Below are positions 15,062 through 23,026 of a stretch of DNA of 40,024 nt, piece after piece. Made by a program: the position numbers and the translations under genes. This DNA is from HGM04593 sp045634085 (GTDB lineage: Bacteria; Bacteroidota; Bacteroidia; Bacteroidales; Bacteroidaceae). Every line of letters begins with the position of its first letter. Position 1 is the stretch's first letter. The stretch is taken from assembly GCA_045634085.1 (NCBI GenBank), contig JAZQZM010000081.1, positions 1-40,024 on the forward strand. The letters run 5' to 3'. The notes beneath the pieces are model-generated. The model saw only the letters and a program-made list of their open reading frames with translations, had not been told where the DNA came from and searched no databases.

Positions 15062-15808
15062 ATGATTGAAAAATACAATGCAGTAAAGAGAATACCGAGT
15101 TTCGATGTGGACATGTCATCTACTCTCAAGCCGGCTTCGTTCCTTAATTATGCCCAGGAGGCAGCTAACATACATGCCGATTACATTGGTGTGGGTTTTG
15201 ACTCAATGCAGGTTACCCGTAAGGGATGGGTGTTGGCGAGAATGCATGTCAAGTTCCACCGTCTGCCAATGTGGCGCGACAACATAAACGTACAGTCATG
15301 GCATAAAGGTGCCAATGGTTTCCTTTTCCTTCGTGATTTTGAGGTATTTGACAATGCAAGTCGCGAGAAACTTATTTCGGCAACTACATCATGGCTTGTC
15401 ATTGACATTGATACCCGTCGTCTTTCAAAATTCCCCGAACTTGTGGATAGTGACGACAAATGCATCAAGGAGGATGCGATGGATGAGCAGGCGCCTAAAA
15501 TCACTATGCCCAAGGAGGTGACTCCAGAGTGTGTGGCTGTGCGCGATGTGGCATACTCGGACCTTGATATGATGGGGCATGTGAACAATGTTAAGTATAC
15601 CGAGTGGGCAATGAACTGTATTGAACTTGATGTGACAAACGTACGCCGCCTCAAGGAACTTGTAATAAACTTCAACAATGAGGTGAAACCCGGTGACAAG
15701 GTAGAACTGTACCGTTACATGGAGCAGGGCGAGGAGAATAGCCTTGTATACTACATTGAGGGCAAGGTGAACGGCAAGTCTTCTTTCATTGAGAAACTTG
15801 TATTCTGA
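15062..15808 (+). CDS. Acyl-ACP thioesterase
   Basis: A double hot-dog protein of 248 residues from the ATG at 15062; a TTG at 15038 is less likely. The first hot-dog runs about 1-125 (helix NYAQEAANIHADYIG, strand GWVLARMHVKFHRLPMWRD). The second carries the active-site loop DLDMMGHVNNVKYTEW (167-182). The family releases free fatty acids from acyl carrier protein, as FatA/FatB do in plants. In FatB the catalytic loop is D-x-N-x-H-V-N-N; here the Asn position is Met171 while Asp169, His173 and the following Asn pair are kept. It sits directly after a LysR gene and before a strong terminator. Confidence 0.87.
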   Translation: MIEKYNAVKRIPSFDVDMSSTLKPASFLNYAQEAANIHADYIGVGFDSMQVTRKGWVLARMHVKFHRLPMWRDNINVQSWHKGANGFLFLRDFEVFDNASREKLISATTSWLVIDIDTRRLSKFPELVDSDDKCIKEDAMDEQAPKITMPKEVTPECVAVRDVAYSDLDMMGHVNNVKYTEWAMNCIELDVTNVRRLKELVINFNNEVKPGDKVELYRYMEQGEENSLVYYIEGKVNGKSSFIEKLVF

Positions 15809-15830
15809 TAATGTTATGCGCAGAGCCATG

Positions 15831-15877
15831 ATAAAACATAAGAAAGAGTCCCGTCGGGACTCTTTCTTATGTTTTAT
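15831..15877. terminator. Bidirectional terminator, thioesterase/DUF1573
   Basis: A perfect 23-bp-arm inverted repeat with a one-base centre, ending in TTTTAT on the plus strand and equally AT-rich on the minus strand. It overlaps the stop codon of the convergent DUF1573 gene. Confidence 0.85.
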
Positions 15878-16290
15878 TCTTCTATTTCGATTACTTCTGT
15901 CTCTTTTATGGGACGTGCAAGCTGCTCGCCTTTTATATATACTTTTGTCATCTCTTGGACTGCATTGCTGTGTATTGTTATGCTGGTCCTGAATTTCTTC
16001 GGTGCCTTGTTGGAACCGTTGTATGTGACGAAAATAGTATCCTGTGCGCCCGGCTTGATTCCGTAAGTGGGGTATTCCTTTGATGTGCATCCACATGATG
16101 TAAGAATCTGATGAATGTACAGGTTGGCGTCACCTGTGTTCTTGAAGACGAAATAACACTTCTGTATAAGGTTGTCAGAACCGAATTTTCCAAGGTCTAT
16201 TGTTGTCTTTTCGAACTCAATGTTTGCTTTCTGTGCGCTTACTGAAATAGCAAGCATAAGGGCTAATGTCAAGAATGTAGCTTTTTTCAT
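15874..16290 (-). CDS. DUF1573-family exported protein
   Basis: A 138-residue protein with a signal peptide (MKKATFLTLALMLAISVSA). The mature part is one Ig-like beta domain of the DUF1573 type: IEFEKTTIDLGKFG, then FVFKNTGDANLYI and the hallmark SCGCTSKEYP, then the IKPG-turn and FRTSITIHSN. The family is abundant in Bacteroidota and presumed to act in the periplasm, without a known reaction. It ends in an acidic tail (IEIEE). It sits downstream of relA on the same strand, but has its own promoter-like box. Confidence 0.85.
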   Translation of the reverse strand: MKKATFLTLALMLAISVSAQKANIEFEKTTIDLGKFGSDNLIQKCYFVFKNTGDANLYIHQILTSCGCTSKEYPTYGIKPGAQDTIFVTYNGSNKAPKKFRTSITIHSNAVQEMTKVYIKGEQLARPIKETEVIEIEE

Positions 16291-16307
16291 AATTGTTTCT
16301 GTTTCTG

Positions 16308-16315
16308 CAAATTTA
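16308..16315 (-). promoter_or_regulatory. Probable -7 box for the DUF1573 gene
   Basis: TAAATTTG on the minus strand, a perfect TAnnTTTG, 18 bases before the ATG. The -33 region is weak. Confidence 0.5.
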
Positions 16316-16352
16316 CTCCATTTGTATGTAATAAAGTGAATTTATATCTTTT

Positions 16353-18563
16353 TTAACCTCTTTTTACCTGTTTCACTCCTTTTATGCCTTCAATCTTGGC
16401 AATAAGTTTATCAAGCTTTATCTTGTCGTTTATCATCAGCGATAGTGTTCCCGAGAACAGGGTATCGTGTGACTCGATGTTTATTCCTCGCATCATTACA
16501 TCCTTCTCCTGTGTAATGACTGATGTAATGTTTGTAACGATACCGATATCATCGTGCCCCACAATGCGCAAGGTTACAGGCAACAGCGCACCATGATTGT
16601 CGGCCTCACTCCAGCGCGCTTCAATTATGCGGTAGGGGTAGCGTTCCTGCAGTTCGCGGGCATTGCTGCATTCTTTGCGGTGTATCGATATGCCGCCGTT
16701 GATGGTCACGAAACCGAATATGTCGTCACCGAATATCGGGGCGCAACACTTGGCGAACTTGTAATCCACTCCTTTGAGGTTGCGTTCAATGACAAGTACG
16801 TCATTGGAACCTTTTGCGTCACTTTCACCGACGAATGTGAACTCTCCGGCACTGCGTGTCTGTTCGTTTGGCTCATTCTCGGGTGTGAGCAATGCCTGAT
16901 AGCGTTTTAGGATATCGGCGATGTCAATATTGCCTTCGGCCACGTTCTGGAAAAAGTCGCTGAGACGCTTGAATCCCATCTTGCGTATCAGGTGGTCCAT
17001 GATTGACTCGTCGAACTCTATCTTGTGGTTCTTTAGCTTGCGTATCACGGCCTCGCGTCCCATGTCGGCCTGCTTGGCGCTGATTTCCTTCAATGCCTGG
17101 CGTATCTTGCTGCGTGCACGTCCGGTCTGGGCTATCTTGAGCCATGCCTGTTTGGGGGATTGTGAGTTTGAACTGATGATTTCTACCTGGTCGCCGTTGT
17201 TCAGTACGTGACGTATCGGGACATTGCGCCCGTTGACAAGTGCTCCTGTGCAACGGCATCCCAGACCTGTGTGTATGGAGAATGCGAAATCAAGGATTGT
17301 TGCTCCTTTGGGCAGACGGAAAAGGTCACCCTTGGGGGTAAAGATGAATATCTCGTCCTTGTAGAGCTCCATCTTGAACTTGCTTTCGCTTGCCTCCTCC
17401 TCACTCAGGTTCTGCAGGGTGTCGCGTATCGATGCCAGAAGGTTGTCGAGTCCTTTCTCACTCTTGACACCTTTGTATCGCCAGTGCGCGGCAAGACCGT
17501 GTTCGGCTACAGCGTCCATGCGCTCGGTACGTATCTGCACCTCGACCCAACGTCCTTCAGGACCCATTACAGTGGTGTGCAGTGACTCGTATCCATTGCT
17601 TTTGGGTACCGACAGCCAGTCGCGAAGACGGTGTGGGTTGGGAGTGAACATGTCGGCAACAATGGAGTATACCTGCCAGCATTCACTCTTCTCATTCTGT
17701 GGCTCGCTGTCGATGATTATGCGTATTGCAAAGAGGTCATATATCTGTTCGAAAGGCCTCTGTTGCTTCTTCATCTTTTGCCATATGGAGTTTATGGACT
17801 TTGTACGTCCCTTGATGCGATACTTGAGGTGAGGCTGTGCTTTTAGCTGTTTTTCAATAGGTTTTATGAAAGATGCTATGTAGTCCTCGCGTGATGCTGC
17901 CGTCTCCTCGAGCTTGCGGCTGAGTTCGGCATAAATCTCAGTCTCGGTGTAGCGCAGTGCAAGGTCTTCCATTTCCGATTTCAGTTTGTAGAAACCAAGC
18001 TTGTGGGCAAGTGGAATGTAGAGTTTCGATGCCTCGTTGGCTACAAGCCTGCGTGCTGCATCGTCTTCGGAATTGAACATTCGGCGCAGCATGACCAAAC
18101 GGCTCGCAATCATTATGAGGATTACGCGCATGTCGTTTGTGAATGAAAGCAACAGATTCCTGAAATTCTCAGTCTCTATTGTGGGACTTTTTGCATAAAG
18201 TGCATTGATTTGCGCAAGGTTCTCAAGTATGTTTGCGGCACTCTCTCCAAGCCTTTCCTTAATTTCTGCAATGTTTGCTGTACCTGCCTGAAGGGCGCGG
18301 TTGAGCAGTATGCTCATGATGATTTCACGCTGGAAACCTATTTCATGACCAACAATGAATGCTGTCTGCAGATCTATGATAATGGGGTTGAACCCGAATC
18401 CGTCGCGTGAAATCTTGCCTTGCAGAACTGCCTCGGAAATCCTTTGCTTGAGATAACGGAAGTCACTTGCCGGCAGTTTGCCGTCAATGCTTCTGGTGAG
18501 CATAACGGTAAGTTCCTTAATCTCTCTCTTTTCATCAACTGTAAATTCCAAAACTCCTTGCAT
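16353..18563 (-). CDS. relA: RelA/SpoT-homologue (p)ppGpp synthetase with degenerate hydrolase domain
   Basis: A 736-residue long RSH protein: HD-type domain (about 40-190), synthetase (about 245-365), TGS (about 403-464) and C-terminal ACT (about 655-735). The HD hydrolase motif is lost: where active enzymes have HD-x-x-ED this reads ILLNRALQAGT, and the LADRLHNMR element reads IASRLVMLR. The synthetase looks intact: GRTKS (252-256), Asp276 in IYDLFAIR, PKSNGYESLHT (320-330), EVQIRT (341-346) and AEHGLAAHW. It should make (p)ppGpp from ATP and GTP/GDP when starved tRNA meets the ribosome. The motif before the synthetase loop is R312-L-R-D315. The gene has a real Shine-Dalgarno sequence (AGGAGG, 9 bases before ATG). 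Confidence 0.9.
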   Translation of the reverse strand: MQGVLEFTVDEKREIKELTVMLTRSIDGKLPASDFRYLKQRISEAVLQGKISRDGFGFNPIIIDLQTAFIVGHEIGFQREIIMSILLNRALQAGTANIAEIKERLGESAANILENLAQINALYAKSPTIETENFRNLLLSFTNDMRVILIMIASRLVMLRRMFNSEDDAARRLVANEASKLYIPLAHKLGFYKLKSEMEDLALRYTETEIYAELSRKLEETAASREDYIASFIKPIEKQLKAQPHLKYRIKGRTKSINSIWQKMKKQQRPFEQIYDLFAIRIIIDSEPQNEKSECWQVYSIVADMFTPNPHRLRDWLSVPKSNGYESLHTTVMGPEGRWVEVQIRTERMDAVAEHGLAAHWRYKGVKSEKGLDNLLASIRDTLQNLSEEEASESKFKMELYKDEIFIFTPKGDLFRLPKGATILDFAFSIHTGLGCRCTGALVNGRNVPIRHVLNNGDQVEIISSNSQSPKQAWLKIAQTGRARSKIRQALKEISAKQADMGREAVIRKLKNHKIEFDESIMDHLIRKMGFKRLSDFFQNVAEGNIDIADILKRYQALLTPENEPNEQTRSAGEFTFVGESDAKGSNDVLVIERNLKGVDYKFAKCCAPIFGDDIFGFVTINGGISIHRKECSNARELQERYPYRIIEARWSEADNHGALLPVTLRIVGHDDIGIVTNITSVITQEKDVMMRGINIESHDTLFSGTLSLMINDKIKLDKLIAKIEGIKGVKQVKRG

Positions 18564-18589
18564 GATACTGTCCCTCCTGAATTATTCTG

Positions 18590-18597
18590 CGAAGATA
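18590..18597 (-). promoter_or_regulatory. Probable -7 box for relA
   Basis: TATCTTCG on the minus strand, one base off the consensus, 27 bases before the ATG. The short leader contains the AGGAGG ribosome-binding site (18578-18573). Confidence 0.5.
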
Positions 18598-18614
18598 GTT
18601 TTTTCTGATTAAAT

Positions 18615-18646
18615 TTTGTCATTTATATATTTTATTTCTATATTCG
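18615..18646 (+). promoter_or_regulatory. Promoter of the DUF4301 gene
   Basis: TTTG (18615-18618), 20 bp, then TATATTCG (18639-18646). Predicted start near 18652, 30 bases before the ATG. Confidence 0.6.
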
Positions 18647-18681
18647 CTTAATTAAATTAAAAAACTTTAACTGACTATATT

Positions 18682-20196
18682 ATGATAAGTAAGGCTGATC
18701 AGGCTCTATTGAGCAAGAAGGGTATTTCGGCAGAACAGGTTGCCGAGCAGTTGAAAACATTCAAGACAGGTTTTCCGTACCTGAAGATTGAGGCAGCGGC
18801 TACAGTCGATAAAGGTGTACTGGTGCCGTCGCAGCAGGAGGTTGACGGTTACCTCAAGGTGTGGGACGCATATTGTACCGAGGGTAATGCCATTCTCAAG
18901 TTCGTGCCGGCTTCAGGTGCCGCAAGCCGCATGTTCAAGGACCTGTTTGCCTTCCTTAGTGCGGAGTACGATGTTCCGACAACTGATTTCGAGAAGAACT
19001 TCTTTGCCAACATTGAAAAGTTTGCTTTTTTTGCCGATCTTGATGCTGCATGTAGCAGGAACAAGGGGGCATCGGTAAAGGAACTTGTCGAGAAAGGACA
19101 GTATAAGGATGTTGTGTTCAATCTGCTCGATTTTACAGGTATGAACTACGGTTCATTGCCAAAGGGACTGCTCAAGTTCCACAATTATGACTGTTGTTCA
19201 CGTACATCGGCCGAGGAGCATTTTGTTGAGGGAGCACTCTATGCTGCAACCGACGGGGTGGTGAAACTGCACTTTACCGTGTCGCCCAACCATAAGGCTC
19301 TTTTTGAGGAACTGGTAGCTGAACGTAAGGCTCATTACGAGGCTATGTTCGGTGTAAAGTATGACATAACATTCTCGGAGCAGAAACAGTGTACCGATAC
19401 CATTGCTGTTGATGCCGATAATGTACCTTTCCGCGAGAATGGTTCGCTTGTGTTCCGTCCCGGAGGCCATGGTGCCCTTATTGAAAACCTCAATGATATT
19501 GATGCCGACGTCATTTTTATAAAGAATATCGACAATGTAGTGCCCGACCGTTTGAAGGATGCTACTGTGACATATAAGAAACTACTTGCCGGCATACTTG
19601 TAGGTACACAGAAGAAGGTGTTCGAGTATCTGCAGTTCATTGATAGCGGTAAGTACACCCACGAACAGATTGAAGAGATGATACGCTTCCTGCAGAATGA
19701 CCTGCAGTGCCGTAATGCCGATGTCAAGAACCTTGAGGATTGTGATCTTATTCTCTATTTGCGCAAGAAATTCAATCGCCCGATGCGCGTGTGCGGTATG
19801 GTGAAGAATGTAGGCGAGCCGGGTGGCGGTCCGTTCCTTGCATACAATCAGGATGGTTCTGTGTCACTTCAGATCCTTGAGAGTTCGCAGATTGACATGA
19901 ACAATGAGGCTGCAAAGGCGATGTTCGAGAACGGAACACACTTCAATCCTGTTGACCTTGTCTGCGCAGTCAAGAACTACAAGGGTGAGAAGTTCAATCT
20001 TCCGGCATTCGTTGACAAGAATACCGGTTTCATTTCGCACAAGTCAAAGAACGGACGTGAACTTAAGGCTATGGAGCTCCCGGGCTTGTGGAATGGCGCG
20101 ATGAGTGACTGGAATACGATTTTCGTCGAGGTGCCTCTTGTGACATTCAACCCAGTGAAGACTGTGAACGACTTGCTGAGGGATGTTCATCAGTAA
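18682..20196 (+). CDS. DUF4301-family protein (nucleotidyltransferase-like)
   Basis: A 504-residue cytoplasmic protein that I recognise as DUF4301, a Bacteroidota family. Features recall UDP-sugar pyrophosphorylases: a glycine/serine-rich loop VPASGAASRMF (75-85) where those enzymes bind the nucleotide, FRPGGHGALIENL (258-270), and a strand-plus-acid segment ADVIFIKNIDNV (275-286), followed by NVGEPGGGPF further on. A sugar-1-phosphate nucleotidyltransferase role is inference from these patterns only. The gene stands alone, divergent from relA, with its own promoter. I see no strong terminator directly after it. Confidence 0.72.
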   Translation: MISKADQALLSKKGISAEQVAEQLKTFKTGFPYLKIEAAATVDKGVLVPSQQEVDGYLKVWDAYCTEGNAILKFVPASGAASRMFKDLFAFLSAEYDVPTTDFEKNFFANIEKFAFFADLDAACSRNKGASVKELVEKGQYKDVVFNLLDFTGMNYGSLPKGLLKFHNYDCCSRTSAEEHFVEGALYAATDGVVKLHFTVSPNHKALFEELVAERKAHYEAMFGVKYDITFSEQKQCTDTIAVDADNVPFRENGSLVFRPGGHGALIENLNDIDADVIFIKNIDNVVPDRLKDATVTYKKLLAGILVGTQKKVFEYLQFIDSGKYTHEQIEEMIRFLQNDLQCRNADVKNLEDCDLILYLRKKFNRPMRVCGMVKNVGEPGGGPFLAYNQDGSVSLQILESSQIDMNNEAAKAMFENGTHFNPVDLVCAVKNYKGEKFNLPAFVDKNTGFISHKSKNGRELKAMELPGLWNGAMSDWNTIFVEVPLVTFNPVKTVNDLLRDVHQ

Positions 20197-20296
20197 ACGT
20201 ATGGCAACGATATAGATGTTGACCCAAAACTTTAATATCCACATTGATGTCATGTTGACCATACCTTAATGTAAAAAAATAAAGATGTTTTCGATG

Positions 20297-20330
20297 ATTG
20301 TAGCGAACTAACGCATGTTAGATATCTTTG
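20297..20330 (+). promoter_or_regulatory. Promoter-like element without a downstream gene
   Basis: ATTG (20297-20300), 22 bp, then a perfect TATCTTTG (20323-20330). No plus-strand reading frame follows before the terminator at 20407-20444. Confidence 0.45.
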
Positions 20331-20336
20331 TGTCAA

Positions 20337-20450
20337 TTTAGAGATTCCTCGTCGCATCGTTCTGTCGGGATGACATAATCATCGGGTCAACTGCTATATT
20401 ATTGCTAAAAACAAATCCGTTATCATGATAACGGATTTGTTTTTTATATC
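20337..20450 (+). ncRNA. Candidate small RNA (about 110 nt)
   Basis: A transcript from the promoter-like element at 20297-20330 would start near 20337 and end at the T run of the perfect palindrome 20407-20444. No useful reading frame lies in it (the only ATG is followed by stop two codons later). It contains a small hairpin GATGA-CATAA-TCATC (20369-20383) before the terminator stem. The terminator also serves the convergent TRL-like gene, so the RNA could be an accident of promoter-like sequence. Confidence 0.4.
20407..20444. terminator. Perfect palindromic terminator
   Basis: A 38-base perfect palindrome with arms of 19, followed by a T run on the plus strand (TTTTTTATAT) and preceded by AAAAA, so active in both directions. 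Confidence 0.85.
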
Positions 20451-20462
20451 ATAAGGTCCTTG

Positions 20463-20756
20463 TTATTCTCCGTAAACCTTAGTTGTCTGCTTAATGACAA
20501 TACCAAAAAGAATGTTCTTTGTGTAAGAGTCTACGTGAGAAATCTTGGTGATACCAGCCTCCTTGGCTGCCTTCTCAATACCATTCTCTTCACCCTTTGA
20601 GCTGAAGAGACCACCAAGGTAAACAGTGCTCTCTGCTACACCGCACTTTGAACCTACTGGGTTAGATGTTGCTGCAACTGGTGTTGAAAATGTTGCGCAG
20701 CTGCTTACAAATGCACATGCCAATGCTACAGCCAATACTTTAAATGTCTTTTTCAT
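20463..20756 (-). CDS. TRL-like family lipoprotein
   Basis: A 97-residue precursor from the ATG at 20756; the in-frame ATG at 20816 would place 20 polar residues before the signal peptide and is unlikely. The signal MKKTFKVLAVALACAFVSSC ends in a lipobox (VSSC), so the mature protein is lipidated at this Cys. The rest matches the TRL-like family: a Gly/Pro turn (TSNPVGSKCG), ESTVYLGGLFS, GIEKAAKEAGITKISHVD and the C-terminal IVIKQTTKVYGE. Such proteins are small membrane-anchored domains of unknown role. Monocistronic. Confidence 0.8.
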   Translation of the reverse strand: MKKTFKVLAVALACAFVSSCATFSTPVAATSNPVGSKCGVAESTVYLGGLFSSKGEENGIEKAAKEAGITKISHVDSYTKNILFGIVIKQTTKVYGE

Positions 20757-20872
20757 AAGATTTGAATTGTGTTTGTTATGATTAATATTAATAAGGATGC
20801 TGAATATCGGTTTCATGGAAATGCCAATGTTTTTGAATGCTGCCTTGCCACTTTACAGATATCATCCTTTTG

Positions 20873-20905
20873 CAAAATTATTCAAATTTTATGTGCTTGC
20901 CTAAA
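20873..20905 (-). promoter_or_regulatory. Promoter of the TRL-like lipoprotein gene
   Basis: On the minus strand TAATTTTG (20880-20873) is a perfect -7 box; about 20 bp upstream is TTTAG. It gives a leader of about 110 bases. Confidence 0.5.
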
Positions 20906-20990
20906 TATGTCGGTTTACAATTTGGTTTACAAATTCCTCTGTAATGGGTGTTGTGGCGTAAAATAGGATTGAATGTAGGATTTTCTTCCT

Positions 20991-21020
20991 TTTGGGTTCA
21001 ATAAATTCTGATTAACTTTA
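20991..21020 (+). promoter_or_regulatory. Probable promoter of the flavin reductase gene
   Basis: TTTG (20991-20994), 18 bp, then TAACTTTA (21013-21020), one base from the consensus and slightly short in spacing. Predicted leader about 25 bases. Confidence 0.5.
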
Positions 21021-21050
21021 CAATTAATATATCAGAAAAAAATATCAGAT

Positions 21051-22790
21051 ATGAGATTTATTTGTCGTCTGCTTTCATTTGTCATTGCAATGAGTGTTGT
21101 TTCCGGGTGTCAAAATCTGGAAAATGAGTTGCCGCGAACTCAGGAGGAAACCGTCATGCAGGACGGTGAATATGAAGGCTTGGGAGAGGGAAGGAGTGGA
21201 ATGATCAAGGTTGCCGTTGTTGTGAGTAACCATATCATTACTGCCATACGTATACTCAGCCAGTCCGAGTCTCACTTTGCACAGCCTGCTGAACAACAGA
21301 TTATAGATGAGGTGCTTGAAAAGCAGACTGTTGAAGGTGTGGATGCCGTGAGTGGTGCCACACTTACTTCGCGCGGAATGTTGGATGCCATTGGTATGGC
21401 AATAGATGCTTCGAAAGGGGTGGTGAATGAGGTGGTTGAATATACCGATACCTCATGTGACGTGGTTGTTGTAGGTGCGGGTGGTGCAGGACTGGCAGCA
21501 GCCTTGCAGGCTGCCTCCATGGGCGCTGATGTCATTGTGCTGGAGAAACAGGGTATAATCGGTGGAAATACAAATTACTCAACCGGTGGGCTGAATGCGG
21601 CCGAAACATCGGTACAGAAGAGTCTTGGTATAGAGGATTCCAGACAGAGACATTTTGACGATACGATGTCGGGTGGCCATTTCCTTAACGATTCATCTTT
21701 GGTGGCAGCTTTGGTAGATAATGCGGCCGGTTCGGTGGAGTGGCTGGTCTCATTAGGTGCAGACATGAGCGATGTGGGTCATATGGCGGGTTCTACCCGG
21801 ATGCGTACCCATAGACCGGCAGGCGGTGCCGCAATAGGTCCTCACTTGATGGCTGTTCTGAGTAAGGCCGTAAAGGGTAGGAATGTTCCTGTGCGTACCA
21901 GGAATGAGGTGACAGGACTCATAAAAAAGGACGGAGAAGTGACTGGCGTGAAGGTAAGGACCTCCAATGGCTCTTACAGTATCAAGGCCAAGGCCGTAAT
22001 AATCGCTACCGGTGGTTTCGGGGCAAATATGTCCATGCTCGAGAGTTACAGTCCTGTATTGAAGGGAGTTCATACCTCCAATCACAACGGTGCTACAGGT
22101 GATGCTTTCGCGTGGGTGGCCGACTTGCAGGTTCCTTTGGTGCTTATGGAACAGATACAGGTGCATCCCACAGGCGAGAGTGGGAGTCATTTGCTCATCT
22201 CTGAGGCCGTACGTGGTAACGGAGCTATTCTTGTGAACCGCTGCGGTACCCGTTTTGCCAATGAGATGTGGACGCGAGATAAACTTTCTGCCGCTATCCT
22301 TGAGCAGCCGGGCAAGAGTGCCTTCATTGTGTTCGACCAGAGTGTGCGTGAATCGCTTGTGACAATTGAGAACTATGCACAACAGGGGTTACTCACTACC
22401 GCTAACACCGTGTCTGATCTTGCGGCTGAATTGCAGTTTCCTATATTATCATTTGAGGAGACAATGGAAACTTATCGGATGTATCAGGCTACAGGGGTTG
22501 ATGCTGATTTTGGCCGTAGGGCCGAGGAGATGCCTCGTCCGTTGACTATGGCTCCTTATTATGCAATTGAGGTGGAGCCGGTAATACATCACACTATGGG
22601 TGGTATTAAAATCAATACAAGGGCTCAGGTCGTTGACAATGCCGGGAATGTAATTCCTGGGTTATATGCCGCTGGTGAGGTAACAGGTGGTGTACACGGA
22701 GGTAACCGTCTTGGAGGCAATGCTGTAGCCGACATTATAGTATTCGGCAGGATTGCCGGCATATCAGCAACAGAATATGTCTTTAAATAA
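21051..22790 (+). CDS. Lipoprotein FMN/FAD fumarate-reductase-like enzyme
   Basis: A 579-residue exported lipoprotein (signal ending V17-S-G-C20). Residues about 38-120 form an FMN-binding domain with the flavinylation motif DAVSGATLTS (98-107), where ApbE would attach FMN, probably to Thr104. Residues 135-575 are an FAD_binding_2 reductase: dinucleotide site VVVVGAGGAGLAA, HPTG with His372, TRDK with Arg409, HHTMGG with His513/514, and GGNRLGGNA with Arg553. These line up with the substrate-binding and proton-donating residues of soluble fumarate reductases. It should reduce an alkene-type electron acceptor outside the inner membrane, fed by membrane electron carriers. Which acid (fumarate, urocanate, a cinnamate or other) cannot be read. 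An AraC gene follows. Confidence 0.85.
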   Translation: MRFICRLLSFVIAMSVVSGCQNLENELPRTQEETVMQDGEYEGLGEGRSGMIKVAVVVSNHIITAIRILSQSESHFAQPAEQQIIDEVLEKQTVEGVDAVSGATLTSRGMLDAIGMAIDASKGVVNEVVEYTDTSCDVVVVGAGGAGLAAALQAASMGADVIVLEKQGIIGGNTNYSTGGLNAAETSVQKSLGIEDSRQRHFDDTMSGGHFLNDSSLVAALVDNAAGSVEWLVSLGADMSDVGHMAGSTRMRTHRPAGGAAIGPHLMAVLSKAVKGRNVPVRTRNEVTGLIKKDGEVTGVKVRTSNGSYSIKAKAVIIATGGFGANMSMLESYSPVLKGVHTSNHNGATGDAFAWVADLQVPLVLMEQIQVHPTGESGSHLLISEAVRGNGAILVNRCGTRFANEMWTRDKLSAAILEQPGKSAFIVFDQSVRESLVTIENYAQQGLLTTANTVSDLAAELQFPILSFEETMETYRMYQATGVDADFGRRAEEMPRPLTMAPYYAIEVEPVIHHTMGGIKINTRAQVVDNAGNVIPGLYAAGEVTGGVHGGNRLGGNAVADIIVFGRIAGISATEYVFK

Positions 22791-22972
22791 GACTTGTTAA
22801 TAGCGAAGCAGAATGCTGAGTCAAAATAACTTTGATCAGGTATTGTACTTTTATTGATCGGGGAATGCTTCTTTTCTTCCGACACGCCTTAGAATCCTTG
22901 TTGCCGGTGATGGGGTCAGGCTGTGCGGTTTATTACAATAAAATCTGGTTGTTTTCCAATTTCACGGTAAAA

Positions 22973-23005
22973 TTTGGTTTTGTGGTACGCGTATGTTTAA
23001 ATTTG
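22973..23005 (+). promoter_or_regulatory. Promoter of the AraC-type regulator
   Basis: TTTG (22973-22976), 21 bp, then TAAATTTG (22998-23005), both perfect. Predicted start near 23011, only about 15 bases before the ATG. Confidence 0.7.
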
Positions 23006-23026
23006 TTTCAAAATTAAGATAATGAC

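Noticed and set aside
20341..20386. Dispersed REP-like palindrome
   Set aside because: The segment GATTCC...GGGATG looks like repeats found in some genomes, but only one copy is seen in the window.
22831..22863. Two TTGATC words upstream of the AraC gene as an operator
   Set aside because: Only six bases are shared and flanks differ; such a pair is expected by chance.
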